This document shows, piece after piece, positions 11,601 through 21,692 of a DNA stretch of 64,000 nucleotides. The first letter of the stretch is position 1. Every line of letters begins with the position of its first letter. The position numbers and the translations under genes were made by a program. Source of the stretch: an uncultured Saprospiraceae bacterium (GTDB taxonomy: Bacteria > Bacteroidota > Bacteroidia > Chitinophagales > Saprospiraceae); contig CALEYL010000059.1 of the NCBI GenBank assembly GCA_937926205.1, positions 62,001 through 126,000 of the forward strand, read 5' to 3'. The notes beneath the pieces were generated by a model, which was not told the DNA's origin, searched no databases, and saw only the letters and a program-made list of their open reading frames with translations.

Positions 11601-14600
11601 CATCTCCAAAGGCCGGGTCATTGCTGAAAGCCATTGACCATTCTTCTGCAGAAATGATTTTTTGGTAGGGCTTGCCATCTTCTGACAAATAAATGGTTCT
11701 CAGAATTTCGTGCCGCCTGACCAGGTCGCGCAGGGCATTTTCCAGCGTAACCCTGTCCAGTTTGTTTTTCAACCGCAATACAGAGGGCATATGGTATTGG
11801 ATGCTCCCGGCAAACTGGTCAATAAACCATAGTCTTTCCTGTGCAAAAGAAAGTGGAATTTTTGCCGGCCTTGCAGCTGCGGTAAGTGGCGGCAGACTGC
11901 CTGTGCTTTGATTCTGGTCCAAAAAAGCAGCGAAAGCTTCCAGTGTGGGGTGGTTGAAAACATCTTCAATATCCGGCTTAAGCTGTAATTCTTTGCGAAC
12001 TGCAGAAACAACCCGGATGGCCAACAGGGAATGGCCGCCGATTTCAAAGAAATTGTCTTTGATGTCTACTTTGTCTAATTTTAGCAATCGCATCCAGATG
12101 GCGGCAAGCACCTGTTCTGTTTTTGTTGCAGGCGCCTGATAGTTCGTTTTCTCCTGAACTGCAATGACGGGCTCCGGCAGCGCTTTTCTGTCTACTTTGC
12201 CATTGCTGGTTAAGGGCAGCGCATCCAGTGTAATCCAAAAAGCCGGCATCATGAAATCAGGCAGCTTTTCTGCGAGCCAGGATTGTAGCTTAGGTAGGTC
12301 AAATGGCTCGCTGGTAGTAGGAACAGGTACGATATAAGCAATCAGGCGCAGGTTGCCTTCTTCATCTGGTTTGGCGAGAACTGCGCAATTATTGACCGAA
12401 GCTGCTGTTTTCAGTACATGTTCGATTTCCCCCAATTCTACCCGATGTCCGCGGATTTTTACCTGATCGTCTTTTCTGCCCAAAAATTCAATATTGCCGT
12501 TGGAAAGTAGACGAACGAGGTCGCCTGTCCGGTACAACCTTGAACCATTCGTTTTAGAGAAGGGATTGTCTATGAATTTTTCTGCGGTCAGTTCAGGGCG
12601 GTTCAAATAGCCCCTGGCGATGCCTTCGCCGCCGATAAGCAACTCGCCGGGAACCCCTGCCGGACAACGGTTCAGGTGATCATCAACAACATAAACTTCA
12701 CTGTTTGCAAAAGGTCTTCCGATAGGAATGCTGGTATAGTCCATTGCCAGATTGACGCGATGCATCAACTTGCCGATCGTTGCTTCGGTCGGCCCGTAGT
12801 GGTTAATGACTTCCAGTGCGGGATTGGCAGCCCGGATTTTGGCAACCACATTCAGCGACAGCGCTTCGCCACCGAATATGACCATCTGGCGAGGCAGCAA
12901 TGGCCCCGACTCGGTTTCTAAAGCCTGCCAGTGAGAAGGTACAATTTTGATGCAATCGATGGGGGTTTCCCTGAAATATTCCTGAATGGCCTCCGCATCG
13001 GTGAGCGTCTTTTTGCGGAACACATGCAGGGCGCCGCCACTGAGCAAGGCGCTGTATAATACCGTATTTCCTAAATCAGCCGACAATGTTGACATCAGGC
13101 CAAAAGTTTGACAGGATTGAATGTCTAACTTTTCGAATAGACCGTAAACGTAATTCGTTAAATTCCGGTGGGAAATCATTACCCCTTTTGATTGTCCGGT
13201 TGAGCCAGATGTGTAGATGACGTAAGCCAGGTCGGCAGCGTTTTTTGTCCTTCTGATGTACTGCCGGTCATGGGCATTGTCCAAACGATCTGTTTCCTGA
13301 TTGATGGAGAAAAGACTGACACCCAGTTCGGGGGCATCGTGGCCGCCACCGGATTCAACAATCAAAGCTTTAATACCGGTGTCTTTTACCAGAAATTTTT
13401 TCCGATCCAGGGGGTGCTCCACATCAACAGGCACGTATGCTGCACCGGATTTCAGGATGGCCAGTATGGCCAGAATGGCCCATTCAGAAGACTCCATCAT
13501 GATGCCAATGAGGTCATTAGACTGAATCTGAAAAGTTGTTTGTAAATGGTGGGCTACCCGGTTTGCTTTTTCGTTCAACTCCTGATAAGTCCAGGTTTTA
13601 CCCTCGAATACAACGGCGATTTGATCCGGGGTTTTTCCTGCCTGTTCTTCAAATAAATCGGCAATAGACCGGTCTTTCGGATCTACCTCTTCATAAGTAG
13701 CACCAGAAAGCATTTGTTGTTCTTCAATATCAGTAAACATAGGTATGTGGTTGATTTTTTGATTCGGATTGCCGGCAACGGCCTCCAGTAGTTTTTGAAA
13801 ATGATTCGCCATTTTTTCAATGGTCGGGGGCGCAAATAAATCGCTGCAATAAATGATTCCGACACGCAGCCCTTTCGGCGTTTCAGTCAGGTAAACAGAG
13901 AGGTCATACAGCGTTCTTTCATTCCCCATAGCATCGGCCGGAGACAATTGAACTGTCCCCAGTTCCAGATTGGGAACTTCAGGGGTGTTTTGCAAAGTGA
14001 AAAGCACCTGAAATACGGGCGTACGACTGAGGTCGCGACGGGAAGATTCTACGCGGTCGACAATCTGCTCAAAAGGAACTTCCTGGTGTGCAAATGCTGA
14101 AAGTGTGGTTGATTTTACTTTTTCAAGTAAAGTCAGGAAATCAGGATTGCCGCTTAAATCGCTTCTCAGTACGAGGGAGTTGATGAAAAAACCAGCAAGT
14201 CCTTCTAGTTCTTTATGATTTCTGTTGGCCAGGGAGGTGCCGATGCAGATGTCATCCTGTCCGCTATACCGGTGCAATAAAATTTTGAAGACCGACAGCA
14301 GGGTCATAAAAAGTGTGGCGTCAGATTTCGCTGCCAGCGTCTTGAGCTTTCCTGTTAATTCCGGGTTCAGCATAAAACCCATTCCTGCACCCCGGGTACT
14401 TTGGCGGGCCGGGCGGGGAAAGTCATAGGGCAATGAGATGGGGTGTACACCCCGAAGTTGCCCTTCCCACCAATCCAGTTGCGGCTTCAAATAAACTTCT
14501 GATAAATTCAGACGTTGCCAGATGGCATAGTCAGCATACTGAACCGGCAATTCCGGTAAATCAGGTTTGCGATTTTCCAGCCTCGCCCTGTACAATTCAG

Positions 14601-17600
14601 TTAGGTCTTTTATCAGTAAAGAAACTGACCATCCATCGGCTGCAATATGGTGGACTACCAATACCAGCACATGATCCTCTTCGGAACAACGGATGAGATG
14701 CGCCCTTAACAGAAAATCGGCAGCCAGATCAAAAGGACGGTTGATGACTTCTTGGACAAACTGGTTGAGGTGCGTTTCCTCACGGAAAGCATCTCCGGTG
14801 CTGATATCCATTTTCCAGGCATCCGCAGTCATTACCTCCTGATAAGGAATCCCTTCGTCGTCTGATTTTAAGGTTGTTCGCAGGACTTCGTGCCTGTGCA
14901 GTAAATCTTTCAATGCAGCTTCCAGCAGATGAACATCCAGTTCATTTTTCAGGCGCAACACAGAAGGGATGTGGAATTGGGTGCTCCCGCCCAACTGGTC
15001 AACAAACCACAACCTTTCCTGTGAATAAGACAAAGGAATTTTTTCAGGCCTTTCCAGGGAAACCAAAGGCGGAAGGGGCTTCTCTTCTTGTTTTGACTCC
15101 AAAAATTCGGCAAATTTTCGAATACTAGGATACTTAAATACATCTCCGACTTTAATTTCCTGCCGGAACGCTCTGCGGATGGCAGGAACCAACCGCATTG
15201 CCAGAATCGAATGCCCTCCGATTTCAAAGAAATTGTCATCTATCCCCACTTTTTCTACCGGAAGGACTTCCATCCACAAACGGGCAAGAGTTTGTTCCTC
15301 AGCACTTTCGGGAGCAGCATACGATTTTGCAATTTGCGCGGCAATATCAGGTTCCGGCAAAGCCTTCTTGTCTACTTTTCCGGTGGGAAGGAGGGGGATT
15401 TTTTTCATTTCTACCCAAAATGCCGGAACCATGTGGGCAGGGGCTTTCGCCATTAAAAAGGCTTCCAGAAGATTTTTATCGAAAGTCTTCTCCGGCACGA
15501 TGTAGGCTACAAGGCGATTGCTCCCAAAGGCATCTTTTTTAGCAATAACGACGGCTGTGCGAACTTCTGGGGACTGGTTTAGTAAATATTCAATTTCTCC
15601 CAGTTCAACCCGAAATCCATTTATTTTCAGCTGATTATCCTTTCGTCCGATGTACTCAAGGTTGCCGTCGGGCAGCCAGCGTACCAGGTCCCCGGTTCGA
15701 TAAATCCGATTGAGCCCGCTGCATTCAAAAGCAGGCCGGACAAATTTTTCCCGCGTCAGTTCGGGTTGATTGAGGTAACCCTCAGCCAGTTGTATGCCCC
15801 CGATACAAAGTTCGCCCGTAACGCCTTCCGGCGCCAATGAGCCATTATCATCGGTTACGAAAAGCCGGACATTGGACAGTGGCTTCCCGATTGGAATGAC
15901 CGTTAAGGAGGAAGGGTCATCAGGTATGCTAAAGCAGGAAACATGAATGGCCGTTTCAGTTGGTCCGTAGATGTTGTAAATCTTTACATGTGGCAGTTTT
16001 TTCCGACACTGCAACACCTGGCTTTTTTGCAGGATTTCTCCGCCGCAAATGATTCTTTTTAGTGTTGGGCAGCTTCCTTCCGGGACTTCCTGCAGGAATA
16101 CAGACAGCATGGACGGTACAAGACAGACGATGGTTACCTTGTTTTGCTCAATGGTTTCAACCAGATAACGCGCATCGCCTTCCATGCCGGGTGCCGCAAA
16201 GCATATCTTTCCGCCGGTGGAAAGCGGCCAGAAAAATTCCCAAACCGAGGGGTCAAAACAAAAGGTTGTTCTTTGCAGTACGACATCTTCCGAATTAAGA
16301 TCGAAATAATCTTCCGCCCAATGGCCCTGGTTAACGACGCCGCGGTGGCTCATCACGACGCCTTTGGGCTCGCCGGTAGACCCTGAAGTATAAATGACAT
16401 AAGCAACGGATTCAGGAGCTGAGGCCACTTCCGTTGGATTATCCGAAAAAGTCTTTAAAGCTTCTCCGGACATATCCATGCAAATCAATTCCCTGTTATC
16501 GGCCACAGGAATTTTGTTCAGATGCGTTTGGTGGGTGAGCAGGTGGCGAACCCCGGCGTCTTCCAGCAAAAATGCGATTCTGGCTTCCGGATACCGGGGA
16601 TCAATGGGCAGGTATGCGGCGCCGGCTTTGAAAATTGCCACGATACCGGTGATCATGTCCAATGACCGCTCCAGGCAAATGCCTACAATATCACCGGGTT
16701 TTACGCCTTTGTCAATGAGAAAGTGCGCCCATTGATTAGCCCTGGCTTCCAGTTGCCTGTATGTAAGTGTTTCAGTATCAAATATGGCCGCGATCCGATC
16801 GGGTGTTTCCCGCATCTGTGCCTCGAATTGAGCCAGGAGCGTTTTGGGGCGATGGTAACCAACCTCCGTTTGATTGAATTTTTGGATCAGGGCCTCTTCT
16901 TCAGAAGCAGAAAGCAGTTTTATTTGCCGTACCGGTACTTCAACTGACCCGGGCAACTGGCTCAGAATGTGGTGAAAGTGGGTTGCCATCCGCTGAATTG
17001 TTTGCGGTGCAAACAGGTCGGTACGGTAGGTAACTGCGACTTTTAATCCAAGACTGCTTTCCCGGATGGAAAACGCCAGATCATACTGTGTTGTGGTGCT
17101 TTCGGTAGCCTCTCCGGAAAGCTCGAGATCCCCTAAAGCCAGTTCGGGCGCATCCGGCGTATTTTGCAAGACCATCAATACCTGGAATAAAGGGTTATAG
17201 CCAATGTTACGGCCCGGCGACGCTTTTTCCACCACTTTTTCAAATGGAACCGCCTGACGCTCAAAGGCACTAAGCGTTTTGGTTTTCACCTGTTCCAGTA
17301 ATTCCTTAAAAGAAAGGTTTACGCTTAAATCACAGCGTAAAACAAGGGTGTTGATGAAAAAGCCAACCAAATGTTCCAGCTCTTTTTGCTCGCGGTTGGC
17401 TGTGGGCATTCCGATGCAAATATCCTCTTGTCCACTGTATCGCTGAAGCAACACATTGAAAGCAGCCAAAAGGGTCATGTACAGGGTTGCGCCAGATTGC
17501 GTGGACAACTTTTTTAAGTCATCTGTCAGCGGTTTTTCAATGTAAAAGACATGTCCTGCGCCACGGGTACTTTGTTGAACCGGGCGGGGAAAATCAGTAG

Positions 17601-20600
17601 GTAACGCAAGCGGTTCAACGCCCTGTAATTCGTTAACCCACCAATTTAACTGGTCTTCCAGGTGTTTTTCAGCAAAATGCCTCCGCTGCCAGATGGCATA
17701 ATCCGCATATTGTACGGGCAATGGAGCCCTTGAAATGGATCGCCCTTCCTGCCGGGCACTGTAAAATGCCACCAGGTCTTCTGCCAGTATGGAAATAGAC
17801 CATCCATCCGAGGCAATGTGGTGCATGACCAGTAACAACAAGTGGTCGTTTTCCCCACATTTGATCAGGTGCGCCCGAAGCATGTAGTCTTTCGATAAAT
17901 CAAACGGGCGTGCAATCAGTTCGGCTATGAATGCTTTTCGGGATTGTTCTTCCTGCAAATGCTCGCCTTCGCTGTAATCCATGCGCCAGCCCCCGGCGGA
18001 AATGACTTCCTGATAGGCGTTACCGTCTTCAGACCGGATGATGGTTCTCAGAATTTCGTGCCGGGCAATAAGATCTGAAAGTGCCGCTTCGAGTATGGTT
18101 TTGTCCAATTCGTTTTTTAAACGGAACAGGGATGGGATGTGCAATTGTGTACTTCCGCCCAACTGGTCGATGAACCACAAGCGTTCCTGCGAAAAGGACA
18201 GGGGGATCTTTTCCGGTCTTGGGCCCGCTGTAATCGTCGGTAAAATTTCAGTATGCCCTGCATTTTCCAGGTGCAGGGCCAGGCTTTCGATGGTAGGGTG
18301 TAAAAAAACATCCCGAACACTCAGATCATGGTGCAGCATTTTCCGAATGTTTGAAATCATGCGCATGGCCAGCAGGGAGTGTCCGCCAAGTTCGAAGAAA
18401 TTATCCTGGACGCTTATCTTTTCGATTTGAAGCAGATCGGACCAGATGCCGGCAATTAACTTTTCCTTTTCTGTTTTTGGGCTGATGTGGGTTTTCGCGG
18501 AAGCAAAAGCGGCATCCCATTCGGGCAACGCTTTTTTATCGATTTTTCCATTGGGATTTAGGGGCAATTGCTCCAGCGGCATCATGAGGGAGGGTGTCAT
18601 GTATTCCGGAAGCTTTGTCCTCAAAAATGCCTGAATGCTTTCTTTGTCAAACGGACCTTCCGGAACAACGTAGGCAACGAGTTGCCGTGTTCCTGTACTG
18701 TCTTCCCTAACGACAACCACACCCTGATTTACCTTCGGGCATTGGCGCATCACGGCTTCAATTTCACCCAATTCAATCCGGTAGCCCCTGATTTTTACCT
18801 GCGTGTCTTTCCGCCCGATGAATTCAATGTTGCCATCGGCAAGCACCCTGGCGAGGTCGCCGGTTTTATAAAGTTTGGATGGCTGCTCTGCACTAAATGG
18901 ATTGTCGATGAATTTCTCAGCATTGAGTTTTTCCTGATTGAGATAGCCCAGAGACACCCCGTCGCCACCAATGAAGATTTCGCCAATGACGCCAATTCCG
19001 GCCGGTTGTCCGGCGTCGTTGAGTACGTAGGCAGTGGTATTGGAAAGCGGGCGGCCAATGGGCGCTTTGCCGCTTTCCATATCTTTGATGGGGTAACAGG
19101 TGGCATATACGGTGGTTTCCGTTGGGCCGTACATGTGTACAATTTTGCCGGCCCCCAAAACTTCCAGGGCTTTTTTGACATGGGATATAGAAACCAATTC
19201 TCCTCCGAACAGGATTTTTCGCAGGCTTTTAAGGTCCGACAGGTCGTGATCCACGAACGCATTGAATAGCGCAGTCGTGATGAAAATCAACGTAATCTTG
19301 TTTTCCCGGATGAGGGCCGACAGTTTTTTGGCATCGGGGGCGTCTTCTTCACCGATCAGGTAAAGGCTTGCACCGTTCAGCAGGGAATTGTAAATATCGT
19401 AGGTTGAACCGTCGAAAGAAAAATTTGACCACTGCAGCACGCGATCTCCGGCGTGAATGGCGATGTCGTTGGTTTCAAAGGCGAGTTTGAGGATGTTTTG
19501 CTGATTCACAAGGATGCCCTTCGGTTCACCGGTAGTTCCCGAAGTGTACATCACATAAGCGCCAGCCTCAAGTCCGGGGTATAAGCCGATCCGATTCGCT
19601 TCGTATGCTGCTGCCTGGTCGGGGTTGATGCGTTCAACACCTGATAAACCTGACTTTTCAGCCAGTTTTTCATCTCCGCAAAGGATGAAAGAAATGGCTG
19701 CATCTTTTAAAATATACTGCAGTCGTTCAGAAGGATATGCGGTGTTTAAAGGCACATAAATGGCGCCGCTCTTCAATACAGCGAAGATGCTAACCATCAT
19801 GTCGAACCCGCGGGAGGACAGTATGCCCACTTTATCCCCGATTCTGATGCCTTTCTCCATCAGAAGGCGGGCCAGTTGTGTGGAACGTTTGTCTAATTCA
19901 GCATAGCTAATTGTCGCTCCTTTAAAAACCAGAGCAGGGTGATCAGGAGTCTGATCGGCCTGGTTTTCAAAATGCCGGATGATGGACTTGTCTTTAGGGT
20001 AACTGATGGCGGTGCGGTTAAAGTCAATCAGCAGGCTTTTGCGCTCCGATTCTGTTGTCAGGGAAAGCCGGTCTATTTTTTCATCCGGATTGGTAGCTAT
20101 CGCCTTCAGCAATTCCTCATAGTGCCCCAAAAGGCGCCGGATGGTTGCTGGCATGAACAGGTCTTTGCAATAGACCATTTCCAGACTGAGGTTGCCAGGC
20201 TGGTCATTGATGACAAATGTCAGTTCATATTTCGAAGCGATAAAACCGGTTTGTTCATCTGACATATCCATGCCGCCCAGATCCAGTGCCGGAATTTCAG
20301 GAATGTTCTGAATGACAAACATAACCTGGAACAAGGGGCTGCGATGGAGGCTTCTGTCTCCTGCTACTTTTCTGACAATTTGTTCAAACGGAATTTCCTG
20401 ATGTGAAAAAGCAGACAGGGTATTCGATTTCACCTGTTCCAGAAAAGCGCTGAACGTCGGGTTGCCGCTGAGGTTGTTGCGCAAGGCAAGCGAATTGATG
20501 AAAAAGCCCACCAGCGATTCTATTTCTTTCCGGTTTCTGTTTGCGAGAGGGGTTCCAACACAGATGTCTTCCTGCCCGCTGTATCGATACAACAGTACAT

Positions 20601-21603
20601 TAAAGGCGGCAAGCATGGTCATGAACAGGGTGGCGCCGGTTTTTAGCGACAGTGCTTTCAGGGCTTCAGCCAGTTCCGGATCCAGTCGAACTTTTTCATT
20701 CGCGCCACGAATGCTTTGCACAGGAGGGTAGGGGTAGTCCGTAGGCAGCTTGAGCATTTCCAGTCCCTTCAGGTTCTCTTTCCACCAATCCAATTGCGCT
20801 TCGAGGTATGCACCCGTCAGGCGATTTCGTTGCCAAACGGCAAAATCGGCGTATTGAATGGGCAGCGGGGGCAAGCCAGCCGGATTGCCCGCTATTTTGG
20901 CGCTGTATAAAGTTGCGAGGTCTTTGACCAGGATGGATTTTGACCAGCCGTCTGATGCAATGTGGTGCATCACCAGTATCAGAACGTATTCTTCCGGCCT
21001 GATTTTGGCCAGTGTCGCCCGCAGCATGTAGTCATTTGCAAGATCGAATGGGCGGGCAAATTCTGATTCAATGAATTGTGTCAAATAGGATTCATCCGTA
21101 AAAGACGGACTTTCATGAAAATCCATCTTCCATCCGCTTGCAGGCAGGATAAACTGGTATGGCTTGCCGTTTTCTTCCCGGATGACCGTTCGCAGGACTT
21201 CATGCCGATCGAGTAATTCAAAAAGGGCGCTTTCAAGTACATCCCTGTTCAGGTCAATTTTGAGGCGCAGGGCAAGGGGCTGGTGGTATTTTACACTGCC
21301 TTCGAGCTGATCAATAAACCACAGTTGCTCCTGAGAGAAGGACGGGGGGATCGTTTTAATTTCATGCCGGTTAAAGGGTCTGATTTCCTCTTCTATCTTT
21401 TTGATTTGCTCCATATTGCCCATCCCATCACTCAAAAAATCGAGTATTTCCTGTTTGTTGGCTTTCAACAGGGCAATTATTTCAGGATTTGCTTCCTGAT
21501 TTCTGGCAATTTTTAATTTGAGTGCATTGTCTTCCGAAAAAACGGAAATCCCATATTCGCGGGCAGTGCGCAACAAGGAAACGACATCGTTTTTGACTTG
21601 CAT
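8692..21603 (-). CDS. NRPS, TubC-like docking domain plus four C-A-T modules (4303 aa)
   Basis: This is a four-module elongating synthetase. Residues 1-60 are a TubC-like docking domain. Four C-A-T repeats follow, with carrier serines near residues 1075, 2131, 3191 and 4246. The C domains read HHIASDG, HHIASDG, HHIAADG and HHIASDG and have LCL-type SFSQE(R/Q)LWFIDQ openings. There is no epimerase or thioesterase. By-eye pocket codes are: module 1 DGYFLGMVYK (close to the Ile code DGFFLGVVYK), module 2 DPWCIGIIHK (unassigned), module 3 DLTKIGHIGK (Asp, one change) and module 4 DALAIGSICK (aromatic-like, weak). The protein ends in an acidic tail, ASESFEL, resembling short linear docking motifs that bind TubC-type domains. 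It should add residues 10-13. Domain order and length are certain; substrate calls are predictions. Confidence 0.97.
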   Translation of the reverse strand: MQVKNDVVSLLRTAREYGISVFSEDNALKLKIARNQEANPEIIALLKANKQEILDFLSDGMGNMEQIKKIEEEIRPFNRHEIKTIPPSFSQEQLWFIDQLEGSVKYHQPLALRLKIDLNRDVLESALFELLDRHEVLRTVIREENGKPYQFILPASGWKMDFHESPSFTDESYLTQFIESEFARPFDLANDYMLRATLAKIRPEEYVLILVMHHIASDGWSKSILVKDLATLYSAKIAGNPAGLPPLPIQYADFAVWQRNRLTGAYLEAQLDWWKENLKGLEMLKLPTDYPYPPVQSIRGANEKVRLDPELAEALKALSLKTGATLFMTMLAAFNVLLYRYSGQEDICVGTPLANRNRKEIESLVGFFINSLALRNNLSGNPTFSAFLEQVKSNTLSAFSHQEIPFEQIVRKVAGDRSLHRSPLFQVMFVIQNIPEIPALDLGGMDMSDEQTGFIASKYELTFVINDQPGNLSLEMVYCKDLFMPATIRRLLGHYEELLKAIATNPDEKIDRLSLTTESERKSLLIDFNRTAISYPKDKSIIRHFENQADQTPDHPALVFKGATISYAELDKRSTQLARLLMEKGIRIGDKVGILSSRGFDMMVSIFAVLKSGAIYVPLNTAYPSERLQYILKDAAISFILCGDEKLAEKSGLSGVERINPDQAAAYEANRIGLYPGLEAGAYVMYTSGTTGEPKGILVNQQNILKLAFETNDIAIHAGDRVLQWSNFSFDGSTYDIYNSLLNGASLYLIGEEDAPDAKKLSALIRENKITLIFITTALFNAFVDHDLSDLKSLRKILFGGELVSISHVKKALEVLGAGKIVHMYGPTETTVYATCYPIKDMESGKAPIGRPLSNTTAYVLNDAGQPAGIGVIGEIFIGGDGVSLGYLNQEKLNAEKFIDNPFSAEQPSKLYKTGDLARVLADGNIEFIGRKDTQVKIRGYRIELGEIEAVMRQCPKVNQGVVVVREDSTGTRQLVAYVVPEGPFDKESIQAFLRTKLPEYMTPSLMMPLEQLPLNPNGKIDKKALPEWDAAFASAKTHISPKTEKEKLIAGIWSDLLQIEKISVQDNFFELGGHSLLAMRMISNIRKMLHHDLSVRDVFLHPTIESLALHLENAGHTEILPTITAGPRPEKIPLSFSQERLWFIDQLGGSTQLHIPSLFRLKNELDKTILEAALSDLIARHEILRTIIRSEDGNAYQEVISAGGWRMDYSEGEHLQEEQSRKAFIAELIARPFDLSKDYMLRAHLIKCGENDHLLLLVMHHIASDGWSISILAEDLVAFYSARQEGRSISRAPLPVQYADYAIWQRRHFAEKHLEDQLNWWVNELQGVEPLALPTDFPRPVQQSTRGAGHVFYIEKPLTDDLKKLSTQSGATLYMTLLAAFNVLLQRYSGQEDICIGMPTANREQKELEHLVGFFINTLVLRCDLSVNLSFKELLEQVKTKTLSAFERQAVPFEKVVEKASPGRNIGYNPLFQVLMVLQNTPDAPELALGDLELSGEATESTTTQYDLAFSIRESSLGLKVAVTYRTDLFAPQTIQRMATHFHHILSQLPGSVEVPVRQIKLLSASEEEALIQKFNQTEVGYHRPKTLLAQFEAQMRETPDRIAAIFDTETLTYRQLEARANQWAHFLIDKGVKPGDIVGICLERSLDMITGIVAIFKAGAAYLPIDPRYPEARIAFLLEDAGVRHLLTHQTHLNKIPVADNRELICMDMSGEALKTFSDNPTEVASAPESVAYVIYTSGSTGEPKGVVMSHRGVVNQGHWAEDYFDLNSEDVVLQRTTFCFDPSVWEFFWPLSTGGKICFAAPGMEGDARYLVETIEQNKVTIVCLVPSMLSVFLQEVPEGSCPTLKRIICGGEILQKSQVLQCRKKLPHVKIYNIYGPTETAIHVSCFSIPDDPSSLTVIPIGKPLSNVRLFVTDDNGSLAPEGVTGELCIGGIQLAEGYLNQPELTREKFVRPAFECSGLNRIYRTGDLVRWLPDGNLEYIGRKDNQLKINGFRVELGEIEYLLNQSPEVRTAVVIAKKDAFGSNRLVAYIVPEKTFDKNLLEAFLMAKAPAHMVPAFWVEMKKIPLLPTGKVDKKALPEPDIAAQIAKSYAAPESAEEQTLARLWMEVLPVEKVGIDDNFFEIGGHSILAMRLVPAIRRAFRQEIKVGDVFKYPSIRKFAEFLESKQEEKPLPPLVSLERPEKIPLSYSQERLWFVDQLGGSTQFHIPSVLRLKNELDVHLLEAALKDLLHRHEVLRTTLKSDDEGIPYQEVMTADAWKMDISTGDAFREETHLNQFVQEVINRPFDLAADFLLRAHLIRCSEEDHVLVLVVHHIAADGWSVSLLIKDLTELYRARLENRKPDLPELPVQYADYAIWQRLNLSEVYLKPQLDWWEGQLRGVHPISLPYDFPRPARQSTRGAGMGFMLNPELTGKLKTLAAKSDATLFMTLLSVFKILLHRYSGQDDICIGTSLANRNHKELEGLAGFFINSLVLRSDLSGNPDFLTLLEKVKSTTLSAFAHQEVPFEQIVDRVESSRRDLSRTPVFQVLFTLQNTPEVPNLELGTVQLSPADAMGNERTLYDLSVYLTETPKGLRVGIIYCSDLFAPPTIEKMANHFQKLLEAVAGNPNQKINHIPMFTDIEEQQMLSGATYEEVDPKDRSIADLFEEQAGKTPDQIAVVFEGKTWTYQELNEKANRVAHHLQTTFQIQSNDLIGIMMESSEWAILAILAILKSGAAYVPVDVEHPLDRKKFLVKDTGIKALIVESGGGHDAPELGVSLFSINQETDRLDNAHDRQYIRRTKNAADLAYVIYTSGSTGQSKGVMISHRNLTNYVYGLFEKLDIQSCQTFGLMSTLSADLGNTVLYSALLSGGALHVFRKKTLTDAEAIQEYFRETPIDCIKIVPSHWQALETESGPLLPRQMVIFGGEALSLNVVAKIRAANPALEVINHYGPTEATIGKLMHRVNLAMDYTSIPIGRPFANSEVYVVDDHLNRCPAGVPGELLIGGEGIARGYLNRPELTAEKFIDNPFSKTNGSRLYRTGDLVRLLSNGNIEFLGRKDDQVKIRGHRVELGEIEHVLKTAASVNNCAVLAKPDEEGNLRLIAYIVPVPTTSEPFDLPKLQSWLAEKLPDFMMPAFWITLDALPLTSNGKVDRKALPEPVIAVQEKTNYQAPATKTEQVLAAIWMRLLKLDKVDIKDNFFEIGGHSLLAIRVVSAVRKELQLKPDIEDVFNHPTLEAFAAFLDQNQSTGSLPPLTAAARPAKIPLSFAQERLWFIDQFAGSIQYHMPSVLRLKNKLDRVTLENALRDLVRRHEILRTIYLSEDGKPYQKIISAEEWSMAFSNDPAFGDAAYRNAFIAKEVNRPFDLSSDYMLRAHLIQCAEDDHILILGLHHIASDGWSTAILVHDLMEFYSARQAGRKPELVELPIQYADYAIWQRKNLSETQLESQLNWWEERLKGVETLNLPCDYPRPAIQSTRGASLSFHIEKELTEQLNNLSRQSGSTLFMTLITAFKVMMQRYSGQTDICIGAPLANRNHKEVEPLVGCFLNALILRSDLSGNPAFTTLLEQVKSTTLSAFKHQQVPFEQIVDRVENTRSLSRSPIFQVLFSLRNTPEVPDLELGTISLSSESSGQQISQLDLAFYVTESPKGLRIVILYCSDLFSEDTALRMAAHYKMLLQSVVSNPEANIHQLQMLPEAEKQQLLIELNNTTKAYPTEKTLVHLFEEQVLRTPDNLAVSFGSNSLTYRELNEQADLLSAYLKKTYQLQADDLIGVMTQRSDWAIVAMLGILKAGAAFVPIDDAYPKERKSFIIQDTGLKALIVQSDNLFDVVVGGYNVSVFAIDLQLKTLQGDPAEPHNAANINPKDLAYVIYTSGSTGNPKGVMVEHRGIANTILSQIETFGITESDRCQQFFSLSFDASVLEIFTALLSGAALQIIDDETKSTPDKYIQYLRNHNITIAALPPAYLNELNPSDLSGLKTLITGGDSAAPEKINEFLAFGNYCNSYGPTETSICATVYRVERGEKIQHTNIPLGRPVSNARIYLTDDAGNLVPKGAVGELCVGGAGLARGYLNNETMTDLKFIANPFEVETGNRLYKTGDLARWLPDNTLEFLGRKDDQVKIRGRRIEPGEIENALYTAKEVKDCAVVARPDQSGNLALVAYVVPVGQTTMNKSALQAHLSTRIPDYMVPALWVELESLPLTSTGKIDKNALPDPDLSVQSNQAFVGPRNEGEETLAKIWKELLHLEQVGIHDSFFALGGHSLLAVRLISSIKEAFALNIPLKVIFEFPTIDELYRYIQLIRNSENQEKFEASESFEL

Positions 21604-21692
21604 AATTCTGATTTCGATGAAAACGGGGTTTGAGAAATACTAAGCTTCAGCATTCCGGAAAGGAGGTATTTATCCGTAAAACCCTGTTTTGT
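21604..21692 (-). other. Intercistronic gap with a long-armed inverted repeat
   Basis: The 89-nt gap contains arms AAAACGGGGTTT (21620-21631) and AAACCCTGTTTT (21679-21690). These are complementary at 11 of 12 positions across a 47-nt loop. The distal arm lies almost against the upstream stop codon. No clear ribosome-binding site precedes the start at 21603. The function is unknown; a read-through or processing element is possible. Confidence 0.4.

Noticed and set aside
18568..19269. 233-codon plus-strand open frame, and similar long frames at 5130-5783, 2456-3043 and 37192-37791
   Set aside because: They lie antisense inside conserved A or C domain coding sequence, recur at the same places of several modules and have no recognisable motifs. 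They are by-products of codon composition.
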